15,241 nucleotides of DNA from Prevotella sp. (GCA_016283605.1 JAEENF010000230.1:1-15241); one strand, 5' to 3'. Counted from the stretch's first letter, positions 1 to 7,077 are shown. Made by a program: numbers and translations. Notes: generated by a model from the letters alone, not told the origin.

Positions 1-28
1 TTTTTTTCGCCATAGCAGGCATTAATAT

Positions 29-36
29 TACCTTTG
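29..36 (+). promoter_or_regulatory. Bacteroidetes -7 box of the Gly-rich secreted protein gene
   Basis: TACCTTTG matches the Bacteroidetes -7 consensus TAnnTTTG exactly. It lies 23 nt before the start codon, so transcription should begin near 42-44 and leave a short leader without a Shine-Dalgarno. A matching TTTG -33 element is not clear: the upstream bases are T-rich and run into the window edge. Confidence 0.7.
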
Positions 37-59
37 CATCAGAATTTAATCATACAACA

Positions 60-710
60 ATGAGAAAAGGACTAATTATGTTGCTGAGTTTGATGATATT
101 CTCAGGCTCGGCTATGGCACAGGAGAAGCAGCCTGACGGGAAGAGTTCAAGAGCAATGAGCCCCAGAAGGGTTAGGCTGACGCAGGAGCATATGAACGAG
201 AAGATGGTCCGTGATCTGAAACTCGACGAGAAGCGGGCCAAGAAGGTGACGAAGCTGAACAAGAAGTTCAAGACGCTTATCGAAGGAGAACAACAGGATA
301 ATATGAAAGGCCCGCGTCCTCCTATGGGACAAGGCAGACCTGACGGTAATCGTGGAGGCGGCAGACCTGGTGGTGGCTTCGGCGGCGGTATGCCCGGTGG
401 TGGCATGGGAGGCCCCGGAGGTGCCGGTGGCTTTGGCGGAGGTATGCCTGGCGGAGGTATGGGCGGTCGCGGAGGCGGCATGCCTGGTGGCCCTCGCGGT
501 GGTATGCCCCCAAGTGGCAATCAGCAGCAGTCGAGCTATGACTACGACAAACAGCAAACGAAATACGACAAGCAGATGCGCAAGTTGCTCTCAGACGAGC
601 AATACGAGGGCTATCTGAAGCTGAAGCCGCAGTTCTACTCCCAGCGCAGGGTCCGTGAGTTCCTGATGGGAGGCAACGGCATGAACGGTGAGGAGTTGAA
701 GACAAATTAA
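60..710 (+). CDS. Secreted Gly-rich protein with Spy/CpxP-like helical halves
   Basis: This 216-residue protein has a Sec signal peptide (about residues 1-20, cleavage after AMA). The mature part has three zones. Residues 38-82 are charged and helical (LKLDEKRAKKVTKLNKKF, 53-70). Residues 84-153 are almost only Gly, Met, Pro and Arg, with the block FGGGMPGGGMGG at 107-118 and again at 125-136. A second helical zone (160-203) holds LLSDEQYEGYLKL. The helices resemble the periplasmic Spy/CpxP/DUF4890 type (L-x-x-x-Q signatures), where they act as chaperone or stress-sensing scaffolds. The Gly-rich insert splits the two helical halves. It stands alone, with its own promoter and a terminator shared with the convergent gene. 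Export is well supported; the family is a moderate-confidence guess and the function is unknown. The strong codon bias of the Gly tract leaves long open frames on the opposite strand, which are not genes. Confidence 0.85.
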   Translation: MRKGLIMLLSLMIFSGSAMAQEKQPDGKSSRAMSPRRVRLTQEHMNEKMVRDLKLDEKRAKKVTKLNKKFKTLIEGEQQDNMKGPRPPMGQGRPDGNRGGGRPGGGFGGGMPGGGMGGPGGAGGFGGGMPGGGMGGRGGGMPGGPRGGMPPSGNQQQSSYDYDKQQTKYDKQMRKLLSDEQYEGYLKLKPQFYSQRRVREFLMGGNGMNGEELKTN

Positions 711-716
711 CAAAAT

Positions 717-755
717 AGGGTGCCCTGTCTTTTAGGGCACCCTGTTGTTATCTTG
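717..755. terminator. Bidirectional intrinsic terminator between convergent genes
   Basis: AGGGTGCCCT (717-726) and AGGGCACCCT (734-743) form a perfect 10-bp stem with a 7-nt loop. The plus side continues into a T-rich stretch (744-755). The minus side continues into the complement of an A-rich stretch (702-716). It sits 7 nt after the upstream stop and 26 nt from the stop of the opposing gene, so it can serve both. Confidence 0.85.
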
Positions 756-768
756 TACTTAGCAATGA

Positions 769-2028
769 TTAATCTTCACTAATTTCTATGGGAGTAAACC
801 ACCAGCCCTCGGGCAGAGATTCACGCTCAGTCTGCCAATCGGTAACGGTTTTAAATGCAAGAATCATAGGCACCTCACCCTTCTTCGGGAATGGAATCTT
901 GACAATAACATTTTCGCTTACATTGCTCTTTACCTCAACTGAGATGTTGTTGGTTTCAGGATTCCAACCTGTAACAGGGAACTCGGCCAGCACCTTATCA
1001 TACTCGATAGTACCCTGAGTGTTGTACATGGTGCCAACTTTATAATCTTTCTTTACACCCTCTACACTCTTGGTCCATGTGGTGTTACCAATATTCAAGG
1101 TAAAGTCGAGTGTACCGCCCATGGCGCGGATAATACACTTCTGCGAGCCGTTGTCGTCGATGACATCAAATACGATATCGTTGAAGTCGAAGTCGTCCTT
1201 CGATCCCAGGTCCTCAACAAAATAACGCTTCTGGATGGCCTGTGTTTCGGCATCTACTGCAAGACAAATCAGATTGCTGTAATCGCCATCGCCTGTGCAG
1301 TCGAAACACCAGTAAGTATGGCCGTGAAGGGTAATCTCTTTGTATTTCTCGAGCTTGAATTCTGACATTCCTGCTTGTTGCCATTCTCCCCATAAGAAAC
1401 CCCAAGTCCATTCGTAGTTATAGTTATAGGCTGCCCAATACACGTTTTCGGCGGTTGTTAAACTTCTGGTGTCTACGTTTCGGCCTACAGAAAATACGGA
1501 ACCAGCAGCATAATCGGCTAATTTATCAAGATTGTAGCCCCAGTCATTATTATAAGATTTGAAGCCTGTTACAATATTAGTAACCTCGCTGTTATAGCAT
1601 ACCGACAAACCAAATTTAAGCTTTTTGTCTTTGGTGTGCACTGCGCTTGGATATAGTTCGGCTTTCAGGTAGGGATTCCATTTCTTTTCAGGGGCTGAAT
1701 TGATCTTTCTCAATATCTCACTTCTTAAGGGAAATATAATATCATCAGTTATGTGCTCGTAGAAAAACATGGGGTTTGGGCTAGGATCGCAAACCATCGT
1801 TTCGCCTGCACGGGTCTTGGAAGCGTTTGGTACAGCAGCAGCAAAATCCCAGCTCTGGTTAGCATCGGGTTGGCCGTACTTGGCTACAAAGTTCGAGACA
1901 TACTCAGCTTTCTGCTGTTCAGAAAAATTGGTTTGGTTTTGTTCAAAAACATCACTCTTTGAACAACTTGCCATCGCAATGCCGACAGCAAGAATCATCA
2001 TGCCTTTTGTAGACATCTTCTTTTTCAT
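769..2028 (-). CDS. LruC domain (DUF4842) lipoprotein
   Basis: This is a 419-residue lipoprotein starting at MKKKMSTKG. An upstream in-frame ATG at 2082 would add 18 residues ahead of the signal peptide and begin inside the probable promoter zone, so I reject it. The signal peptide ends in a lipobox MASC with the lipidated cysteine at residue 22; the following residues (SKSDV) are not strongly acidic. A Bacteroidales-type N-terminal segment with DANQSWDF follows. The core has CFDCTGDGDYSN and the hallmark acidic motif DDFDFNDIVFD (278-288), typical of the LruC/DUF4842 C-terminal domain, then beta-rich sequence to the end (GWWFTPIEISED). LruC proteins are cell-surface or outer-membrane lipoproteins of mostly unknown role, and the Asp-rich loop suggests Ca2+ binding (inference). 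The gene looks more AT-rich than the housekeeping genes nearby, which fits an accessory surface protein. Confidence 0.88.
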   Translation of the reverse strand: MKKKMSTKGMMILAVGIAMASCSKSDVFEQNQTNFSEQQKAEYVSNFVAKYGQPDANQSWDFAAAVPNASKTRAGETMVCDPSPNPMFFYEHITDDIIFPLRSEILRKINSAPEKKWNPYLKAELYPSAVHTKDKKLKFGLSVCYNSEVTNIVTGFKSYNNDWGYNLDKLADYAAGSVFSVGRNVDTRSLTTAENVYWAAYNYNYEWTWGFLWGEWQQAGMSEFKLEKYKEITLHGHTYWCFDCTGDGDYSNLICLAVDAETQAIQKRYFVEDLGSKDDFDFNDIVFDVIDDNGSQKCIIRAMGGTLDFTLNIGNTTWTKSVEGVKKDYKVGTMYNTQGTIEYDKVLAEFPVTGWNPETNNISVEVKSNVSENVIVKIPFPKKGEVPMILAFKTVTDWQTERESLPEGWWFTPIEISED

Positions 2029-2079
2029 AATGTAAATACTTTTTGTTATTATTATAGTTGATTTATTTAAATTTTCGTG

Positions 2080-2087
2080 CAAATTTA
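2080..2087 (-). promoter_or_regulatory. -7 box of the LruC lipoprotein gene
   Basis: On the minus strand the sequence reads TAAATTTG, an exact match to TAnnTTTG. It lies 51 nt upstream of the chosen start at 2028, giving a leader of about 45 nt that is very AT-rich and lacks a Shine-Dalgarno. The best -33 candidate (TTGG, 2116-2113) is 25 nt away, longer than usual, so the upstream half is doubtful. Confidence 0.6.
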
Positions 2088-2146
2088 CGCAAAAAACGAT
2101 AAACCTAACCGACCAATACTACATAATTAAGTATTATTAACAATTG

Positions 2147-2195
2147 CTTGAACACAAAAAAAGTCCAATGATTAACTCATCAGACTTGAACACAA
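2147..2195. repeat. 11-bp direct repeat flanking a hairpin
   Basis: CTTGAACACAA occurs at 2147-2157 and again at 2185-2195. Between them, AAGTC (2160-2164) pairs with GACTT (2183-2187) and TGAT (2168-2171) pairs with ATCA (2178-2181). On the minus strand the hairpin is followed by a run of seven T, so it looks like a minus-strand terminator. No minus-strand gene is visible upstream of it. Confidence 0.5.
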
Positions 2196-2206
2196 GGGGC
2201 AAGAAT

Positions 2207-2240
2207 GGACAAAAAAGGGGGCTTACCCCCCAATTTGTCC
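2207..2240 (-). terminator. Terminator-like hairpin in a gene-free stretch
   Basis: GGGGG (2217-2221) pairs with CCCCC (2226-2230) around a CTTA loop. GGACAAA (2207-2213) can extend the stem by pairing with TTTGTCC (2234-2240) across a 3x3 internal loop. Read on the minus strand, the G/C stem is followed by six T, the form of an intrinsic terminator. A second TTTGTCC at 2253-2259 could compete for the same GGACAAA. The rest of the 320-bp gap (2029-2348) holds only the two flanking promoters and a doubtful 61-codon open frame. Confidence 0.45.
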
Positions 2241-2313
2241 AAAAAAGAGGCGTTTGTCCATACAACTTCGGAAGAAAAACACGAAAAAAAGAACGACCTG
2301 TTGAGGATCGTCT

Positions 2314-2321
2314 TACCTTTG
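2314..2321 (+). promoter_or_regulatory. -7 box of the large lipoprotein gene
   Basis: TACCTTTG lies 27 nt before the ATG at 2349, the same octamer used upstream of the Gly-rich protein, mutS2 and both tRNAs. Transcription should start near 2328 and leave a leader of about 20 nt rich in A. No convincing TTTG is seen at the usual -33 distance. Confidence 0.7.
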
Positions 2322-2348
2322 CATCGTAAACAATAAAAATATAAGGTT

Positions 2349-4049
2349 ATGAGAACTAAGAATTACATGGTAAACCTGATGCTCATGAGCATCGTTACCG
2401 CAGCAATAAGCATTAGCTTCACCGCCTGTTCAGACGAGTTGGATACGCTGAATGAGACTGCTCCCGCAGCAGCCAAGACTGATGGCGAGGCCCTCGAAGC
2501 AGTAGGACTCATGTTCAATGACTTCATCCATCAGAACGATGTACAGATTCTTAACGCCGATACCACGCTGATTGCCATCAACAAGGCCTTTGCCGACAAG
2601 AAGGGTATCAATAACTTCGTGAACCGTCCGATGGGTATCTGGCTCACTTTCCGCGAGCGCTCCTTCCTCCGCAGAGGTCTCTCACAGCGGCTTGAGGGTG
2701 ACAGATACATTGTTGAGGTGGCCGATGCCACTATCGAAGAGGTGCTTCAGCCCGGACGCGATCTGACCCTGAAGACCGGTCTCTTTGTGAACCCCGAGGC
2801 AGCTGAGCAGACGAAAACACGCGGCGCAAGCATGGAGATGAGCAGCATGATGGAGGAGTTGCTGACCGACGATGAGGGATGTCTGCACCCCGCAGCCATA
2901 CAGTTCCTGGACGAGAGCGTGACCCGCAGCGGCATGAGCAACAGCGTGAACTACAGTCCGCTGGAGCTGCTCGGCATGATGGAGGAGAACGGCGCAATCA
3001 CACGCGGCTTCTGGGATGATCTTTGGGAAGGTATCAAGAGAGGTGTCAGTTCGGCAGTCAAACTGTGCTTCGATCCCTTCGGTGTGAACGAGGCTTTCCT
3101 GAACGCCATCACCGACGGTGAGAAGCCAGGCAACTACGGCAACACGCTGGTCAACATCAAGAGCACCCAGACCTTCACCAAAAAATTCCAGTGCGGCAAG
3201 TATTCTGAAGACACCATCACTGTCAAGGCCAAGATGCCAATAGAATTCTATGTGAACTATGTGCTCAACTTGAAGGTTGGAGGTACGAAGTTTACTCCGC
3301 GTATGGATTACTTCAGAGGTTACATCGACGGTGAGTTCAAGGCTGCTCCCGAACTGACAGTGGGATTCTCAAAGAAGGTGGAACTGCCCAAGGATATGCA
3401 GAAAATCAAGATCACCGACTTCCCCAGCGTCTCTGTGACCTTCACACCGTACGGCATTCCCATCAACATCACCTTCAAACCCAGTGCCTACTTCAAACTG
3501 AAGGCTACGGGCGAGGGCTACTTCTACGCTGGCATCAAGTACGAGTATGACGCCAAATTCAGAGCCGGCGCCGAGTACAAGAACTCAGAGTGGAACAACC
3601 TCTCATATCTGGAGCCTATCAAGGATGAGTTCTCTTTCATCCCTCCGACAGCAAACTTCAAATTCACTGGTGGCATCGGCGTCATGTTAGGTTGCGACAT
3701 CATCTTCGAGAAGGTGGCTGGTCCCAGCATCGCAGCTGGTCCACAGATCGGACTCACACTCGACTTGAAGGTTGCCCCGACTGCTGAGAAGCCCGTTACT
3801 TTCAAGGGTGAGGCAAAGTTAGGCTTCTGGGGTGAGGTTGGTGCCAAGGTTTCCATCTGGAAGTGGGACATGATAGACTACTACCACGATATCGACTTCG
3901 GACTGAGCAAGCAGCTCTGGAGCTACGACTATCCGAAGGACATCGAGACCACGAAAGACCTGCCCATCACAAAGCTTCTTAACGCCGCCACAGAGGGCAT
4001 CAAGAATGTGCAGGACATGACTAAGGAACAGATTTTCGGTAGTAAATGA
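2349..4049 (+). CDS. Large surface-type lipoprotein, unknown family
   Basis: I do not recognise this 566-residue protein. Its signal peptide ends in the lipobox FTAC with Cys27, followed by SDELD. Acidic residues just after the lipidated Cys match the Bacteroidetes lipoprotein export signal, so the protein is probably flipped to the outer face of the outer membrane. Residues about 45-230 look helical and charged, with a run of Met/Glu (MEMSSMMEELL). From about 260 onward the sequence is beta-rich, with alternating aromatic, Lys and Gly residues and no obvious catalytic motif. It contains many short blocks such as FKLKATGEGYFYAG and FKGEAKLGFWGE that would suit a beta-sandwich or barrel-like fold. 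It has its own promoter and is followed by small palindromes (CTTGTGCACAAG at 4056-4067) rather than a clear terminator. A binding or adhesion role at the surface is a guess. Confidence 0.85.
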   Translation: MRTKNYMVNLMLMSIVTAAISISFTACSDELDTLNETAPAAAKTDGEALEAVGLMFNDFIHQNDVQILNADTTLIAINKAFADKKGINNFVNRPMGIWLTFRERSFLRRGLSQRLEGDRYIVEVADATIEEVLQPGRDLTLKTGLFVNPEAAEQTKTRGASMEMSSMMEELLTDDEGCLHPAAIQFLDESVTRSGMSNSVNYSPLELLGMMEENGAITRGFWDDLWEGIKRGVSSAVKLCFDPFGVNEAFLNAITDGEKPGNYGNTLVNIKSTQTFTKKFQCGKYSEDTITVKAKMPIEFYVNYVLNLKVGGTKFTPRMDYFRGYIDGEFKAAPELTVGFSKKVELPKDMQKIKITDFPSVSVTFTPYGIPINITFKPSAYFKLKATGEGYFYAGIKYEYDAKFRAGAEYKNSEWNNLSYLEPIKDEFSFIPPTANFKFTGGIGVMLGCDIIFEKVAGPSIAAGPQIGLTLDLKVAPTAEKPVTFKGEAKLGFWGEVGAKVSIWKWDMIDYYHDIDFGLSKQLWSYDYPKDIETTKDLPITKLLNAATEGIKNVQDMTKEQIFGSK

Positions 4050-4117
4050 CCTATACTTGTGCACAAGGTTCTGTCTCCATGATTTGGAGGTGATTAAGAA
4101 TCTATGAGATCTGCAAG

Positions 4118-4146
4118 AAAAAAGGGAATCAAATCTGATTCCCTTT
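4118..4146 (-). terminator. Terminator of tRNA-Ser
   Basis: AAAGGGAATC (4121-4130) and GATTCCCTTT (4137-4146) form a perfect 10-bp stem with the loop AAATCT. On the minus strand the stem runs into a T tract (complement of 4118-4123). It begins 12 nt after the tRNA-Ser 3' end. It might also stop leftover transcription from the plus-strand lipoprotein gene, but that side has no T run. Confidence 0.8.
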
Positions 4147-4158
4147 AAGTGTTTCAAG

Positions 4159-4243
4159 CGGAGAGAGAGGGATTCGAACCCCCGGTACCTCTCGGTACGG
4201 TAGTTTTCAAGACTACTGTAATCGACCACTCTACCATCTCTCC
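4159..4243 (-). tRNA. tRNA-Ser (anticodon UGA)
   Basis: The 85-nt cloverleaf is complete: acceptor GGAGAGA/TCTCTCC with discriminator G, anticodon stem GTAGT/ACTAC around CTTGAAA (anticodon at 4209-4207), a long class II variable arm (GTACC-GAGA-GGTAC), and a T arm with TTCGAAT. The long variable arm and discriminator G fit serine. The 3' CCA is not encoded. It is a single-gene transcript with its own -7 box and terminator. Confidence 0.96.
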
Positions 4244-4270
4244 AGTGCTTCGTTGTCTTGAAAGCGGGTG

Positions 4271-4278
4271 CAAAGGTA
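4271..4278 (-). promoter_or_regulatory. -7 box of tRNA-Ser
   Basis: Minus-strand TACCTTTG lies 27 nt upstream of the mature tRNA 5' end. The expected -33 position is occupied by the heptamer array at 4288-4315 instead of a TTTG. Confidence 0.7.
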
Positions 4279-4287
4279 CTACTTTTC

Positions 4288-4390
4288 CATTGAACATTGA
4301 GCATTGAACATTGAAAATTTGATGTCAGTTAACGATTTTTAACTTGGACAACAAAAATAATGTTCAATCTTCAATGGTTAATGTTCAATT
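4288..4390. repeat. Inverted pair of heptamer arrays between divergent promoters
   Basis: The left arm (4288-4315) is four 7-nt units of CATTGAA type. The right arm (4363-4390) is four units of the reverse complement TTCAATG type. The arms match at 24 of 28 positions and are separated by 47 bp. The left arm ends 9 nt from the tRNA-Ser -7 box and the right arm 6 nt from the mutS2 -7 box, so each arm occupies the region where a -33 element would be. The arms could form a cruciform or a long stem. Confidence 0.8.
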
Positions 4391-4396
4391 TCTTTG

Positions 4397-4404
4397 TACC
4401 TTTG
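4397..4404 (+). promoter_or_regulatory. mutS2: -7 box of mutS2, almost touching its start codon
   Basis: TACCTTTG ends only 4 nt before the GTG start at 4409. In this promoter class transcription starts a few nucleotides after the final G, so the message would begin at or next to the GTG and be leaderless or nearly so. A TTTG at 4393-4396 is too close to act as -33. Confidence 0.65.
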
Positions 4405-4408
4405 CAGC

Positions 4409-7042
4409 GTGATTTACCCTAACAACTTCGAAAAGAAGATCGGTTTCGATGAGATCAGAGGACTGCTGAAAGAGCGTTGTCTGAGTACACTCGGTAAGGA
4501 GAAGGTCGACGAGATGGCCTTCTCGGCAGATGCTGATGTCGTGAATGAATGGCAGAAACAGATCCGTGAGTTCCGTCGTTTACAGGAAGAGGCCGACAAC
4601 TTCCCCATGCAGTATTTCTTTGATGTACGCGAGAGTATCAAGCGTATCCGGTTGGAAAATACCCATCTGGAGGAGGACGAAGTGTGGGACCTGCGTCGCT
4701 CGCTGGAGACGATTGCGAACATCGTGAAGTATTTGGAGCGTGGCGCTGAGGAGACCGCGAACGGTGAGCTGAACTACCCCTACCCTGCGTTGCACCGTAT
4801 GACAGAGGGTGTGACAACCTTCCCGGCAATGATTCGCCGGATAGATTCTATATTGGATAAGTTTGGTAAGATCAAAGACTCGGCCTCGATGACGCTGGCC
4901 AGCATCCGTCATGATCTACAGAAGACAGAGGGTTCGATCTCGCGAACCTTATATACCATTCTCCATGCCGCACAGAAGGATGGTCTGGTGGACAAAGACG
5001 TGACACCCGCCGTGAGAGACGGAAGACTGGTAATACCCGTTGCACCAGGTGTGAAACGCAAGATCAACGGAATCGTGCATGATGAATCGGCTACGGGAAA
5101 GACTGTATTCATCGAACCCACAGAGGTGGTCGAGGCCAACAACAAAGTACGTGAGCTGGAGGCTGCCGAGCGTAGGGAGATTATCCGTATCCTGACGGTA
5201 TTCTCTGATGAGGTTCGTCCGCATGTCTTTGAAATTCTGGATTCTTACGAGTTCCTGGCACAGATAGACCTGTTACACGCCAAGGCAGAATTGGCAAAAC
5301 AGACGAAAGCCTTCGAGCCTGAAGTGAAGGCCGAACCCAATCTGGACTGGATCAGAGCTATTCATCCGTTGCTACAGTTGTCGCTGGAAAAGCAAGGGAA
5401 GAAGGTCGTGCCGCTGGATATACGTCTGCAAGGAGACAAGGAGACAGGGAGACAAGAAGACAGGGAGACAAGGAGACAGGGAGACAAGGAGACAGGACGG
5501 CTGCTGATTATATCGGGGCCGAACGCCGGTGGTAAGTCGGTGTGTCTGAAGACGGTGGGACTGTTGCAGTATATGCTGCAATGTGGACTGAGTATCCCCG
5601 TGGGCGACCGTTCGACGACGGGACTGTTCGAGGACATCATGATCGACATCGGCGACGAGCAGAGCATCGAGAACGACCTCTCGACCTACTCTTCACATCT
5701 GCTGAACATGAAGATGATGATGAAGCAGGCTAGCGCGCGTACCTTATTATTAATAGATGAGTTTGGCGGGGGTACGGAACCCACCATCGGCGGCGCCATC
5801 GCCGAGGCCGTACTGAGGCAATTCTGGCAGAAGAAAGCCTTCGGTGTCATCACCACCCACTACCAGAACCTGAAGCACTTCGCAGAGGACCACGAAGGTG
5901 TGGTGAACGGCGCCATGCTCTACGACCGTCACGAGATGCAGGCCCTGTTCCAGCTGAGCATCGGACAGCCCGGTTCGAGCTTCGCCATCGAAATTGCCCG
6001 TAAGAGCGGACTGCCTGAGGAGGTGATCAGCGATGCCTCGGAGATCGTGGGTCGCGACTATATCCAGAGCGACAAGTACCTGCAGGACATCGTGCGTGAC
6101 AAACGCTATTGGGAGGGTAAGCGACAGACCATCCACCAGCATGAGAAATCGTTGGAACACAAGATTACCCGTTACGAAGACGAACTCTCGGAGATAGAAC
6201 GTCAACGGAAGGAAATCCTGCGCAAGGCCAAGGAAGAGGCCGATGAACTGTTGCGCGAGAGTAATAAGAAGATTGAGAACGTCATCCGTGAGATCCGTGA
6301 AGCACAGGCCGAAAAGGAACGCACACGACTGGCACGCGAGGAACTCAACACCTTTAAGGAAGAACTCGACAACATTGACACCCGTGCCAACGACGAGATG
6401 ATCGAAAAGAAAATACGTCAATTGCAGGAGCGCAAGGAGCGCCGCGAGAAAAGAAAGCAAGAAAAGCTTCAGAGGAAAGAGGAAGGAGGAAAGAAGAATG
6501 AGGATACCGCAGCGGTAGCAAACTCTCAACTCTCCACTCTCAATTCTCAACTCAAAGCGGGCGATACCGTCCGCATCAAGGGACTCACGAGCGTGGGCAC
6601 GATAGAGAGCATCGACGGTAAAATGGCCACCGTCATCTTCGGTGGTATGAAGACGAAGATGCGTGCCGAACGGCTGGAACATGCCGAGATGCCCAAGCAG
6701 CAGACCACGAAGAGTGAGGAACGCAATGCCAACATTGTAGGTGCCTACGGCAATGCCTCGAAGGACACCCGCGACGTGATCGACAACCGTAAGCTGAACT
6801 TCAAACAAGACATCGACATCCGTGGTATGCGAGGTGACGAGGCCATCAGTGCCGTGACCTATTTTATCGACGATGCCATTCTCGTGGGTGTCTCTCGAGT
6901 GAGGATCCTGCACGGTACGGGCACGGGTATTCTGCGACAGCTGATACGCCAATATCTGGCCACGATCCCTAATGTTTCGCACTTCCACGACGAGCATGTA
7001 CAGTTCGGCGGAGCAGGCATTACGGTAGTGGATTTGGACTGA
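4409..7042 (+). CDS. mutS2: MutS2 family ATPase/Smr endonuclease
   Basis: This 877-residue protein belongs to the MutS2 family, which acts on recombination intermediates or collided ribosomes in bacteria. I start it at GTG 4409 (MIYPNNFEKKIGFDEIRG), the conserved start of Bacteroidales MutS2. A TTG at 4394 would lie inside the promoter. Order of parts: core/lever region (1-320); ATPase with Walker A GPNAGGKS (370-377) and Walker B LLLIDEFGGGTEP; a long Lys/Glu coiled coil (about residues 570-695); a small KOW-like beta barrel (LKAGDTVRIKG...); and a C-terminal Smr domain (DIRGMRGDEA, then HGTGTG). All key motifs are intact. Two tandem-repeat arrays are embedded in frame. An octamer array codes for GDKETGRQ-type repeats (342-364), 5 residues before the Walker A glycine. 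A heptamer array codes for NSQLSTLNSQLK (705-716), between coiled coil and barrel. Both lie in linkers, so activity is probably kept. Confidence 0.96.
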   Translation: MIYPNNFEKKIGFDEIRGLLKERCLSTLGKEKVDEMAFSADADVVNEWQKQIREFRRLQEEADNFPMQYFFDVRESIKRIRLENTHLEEDEVWDLRRSLETIANIVKYLERGAEETANGELNYPYPALHRMTEGVTTFPAMIRRIDSILDKFGKIKDSASMTLASIRHDLQKTEGSISRTLYTILHAAQKDGLVDKDVTPAVRDGRLVIPVAPGVKRKINGIVHDESATGKTVFIEPTEVVEANNKVRELEAAERREIIRILTVFSDEVRPHVFEILDSYEFLAQIDLLHAKAELAKQTKAFEPEVKAEPNLDWIRAIHPLLQLSLEKQGKKVVPLDIRLQGDKETGRQEDRETRRQGDKETGRLLIISGPNAGGKSVCLKTVGLLQYMLQCGLSIPVGDRSTTGLFEDIMIDIGDEQSIENDLSTYSSHLLNMKMMMKQASARTLLLIDEFGGGTEPTIGGAIAEAVLRQFWQKKAFGVITTHYQNLKHFAEDHEGVVNGAMLYDRHEMQALFQLSIGQPGSSFAIEIARKSGLPEEVISDASEIVGRDYIQSDKYLQDIVRDKRYWEGKRQTIHQHEKSLEHKITRYEDELSEIERQRKEILRKAKEEADELLRESNKKIENVIREIREAQAEKERTRLAREELNTFKEELDNIDTRANDEMIEKKIRQLQERKERREKRKQEKLQRKEEGGKKNEDTAAVANSQLSTLNSQLKAGDTVRIKGLTSVGTIESIDGKMATVIFGGMKTKMRAERLEHAEMPKQQTTKSEERNANIVGAYGNASKDTRDVIDNRKLNFKQDIDIRGMRGDEAISAVTYFIDDAILVGVSRVRILHGTGTGILRQLIRQYLATIPNVSHFHDEHVQFGGAGITVVDLD
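5432..5495 (+). repeat. Octamer array inside mutS2
   Basis: There are eight consecutive 8-nt units alternating GGAGACAA and GGAGACAG; the fourth has one change (GAAGACAG). Because 3x8 = 24 nt, the protein shows an 8-residue period: GDKETGRQ, EDRETRRQ, then GDKETGR. The 27 nt at 5429-5455 are identical to 7799-7825 in an intergenic region. The array lies just before the beta strand leading to Walker A. Confidence 0.92.
6522..6556 (-). repeat. Heptamer array inside mutS2 (reverse orientation)
   Basis: Five 7-nt units of ACTCTCA type (ACTCTCA, ACTCTCC, ACTCTCA, ATTCTCA, ACTCAAA) give a 7-residue protein period, NSQLSTL then NSQLK. On the minus strand the units read GAGTTGA-like and the array ends GAGTTTGC. 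This is the same terminal signature as the array in the pseudouridine synthase gene (GAATTTGC), which points to one repeat family. Confidence 0.85.
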
Positions 7043-7053
7043 TTCATATCCCT

Positions 7054-7077
7054 TGATACATATCAGTGTGCGCACAC
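7054..7077. other. Two abutting palindromes downstream of mutS2
   Basis: TGATA-CA-TATCA (7054-7065) is followed directly by the perfect 12-bp palindrome GTGTGCGCACAC (7066-7077). They lie 11 nt after the mutS2 stop and about 47 bp upstream of the next promoter. Neither is followed by a T run, so a terminator is less likely than a protein-binding site or a simple 3'-end hairpin. Confidence 0.4.

Noticed and set aside
60..710. Opposite-strand and alternative-frame open frames over the Gly-rich gene (Pro-rich and Ala-rich products)
   Set aside because: They are by-products of the GGN-rich tract; only the plus-strand frame has a signal peptide, a promoter and a matching terminator.
2144..2329. 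61-codon plus-strand open frame before the large lipoprotein
   Set aside because: It contains two hairpins, overlaps the -7 box at 2314-2321, lacks a ribosome site and has a junk-like composition.
4394..4408. TTG start giving mutS2 five extra residues
   Set aside because: The TTG and following codons lie in the -7 box, and the family's conserved N-terminus begins at the GTG at 4409.
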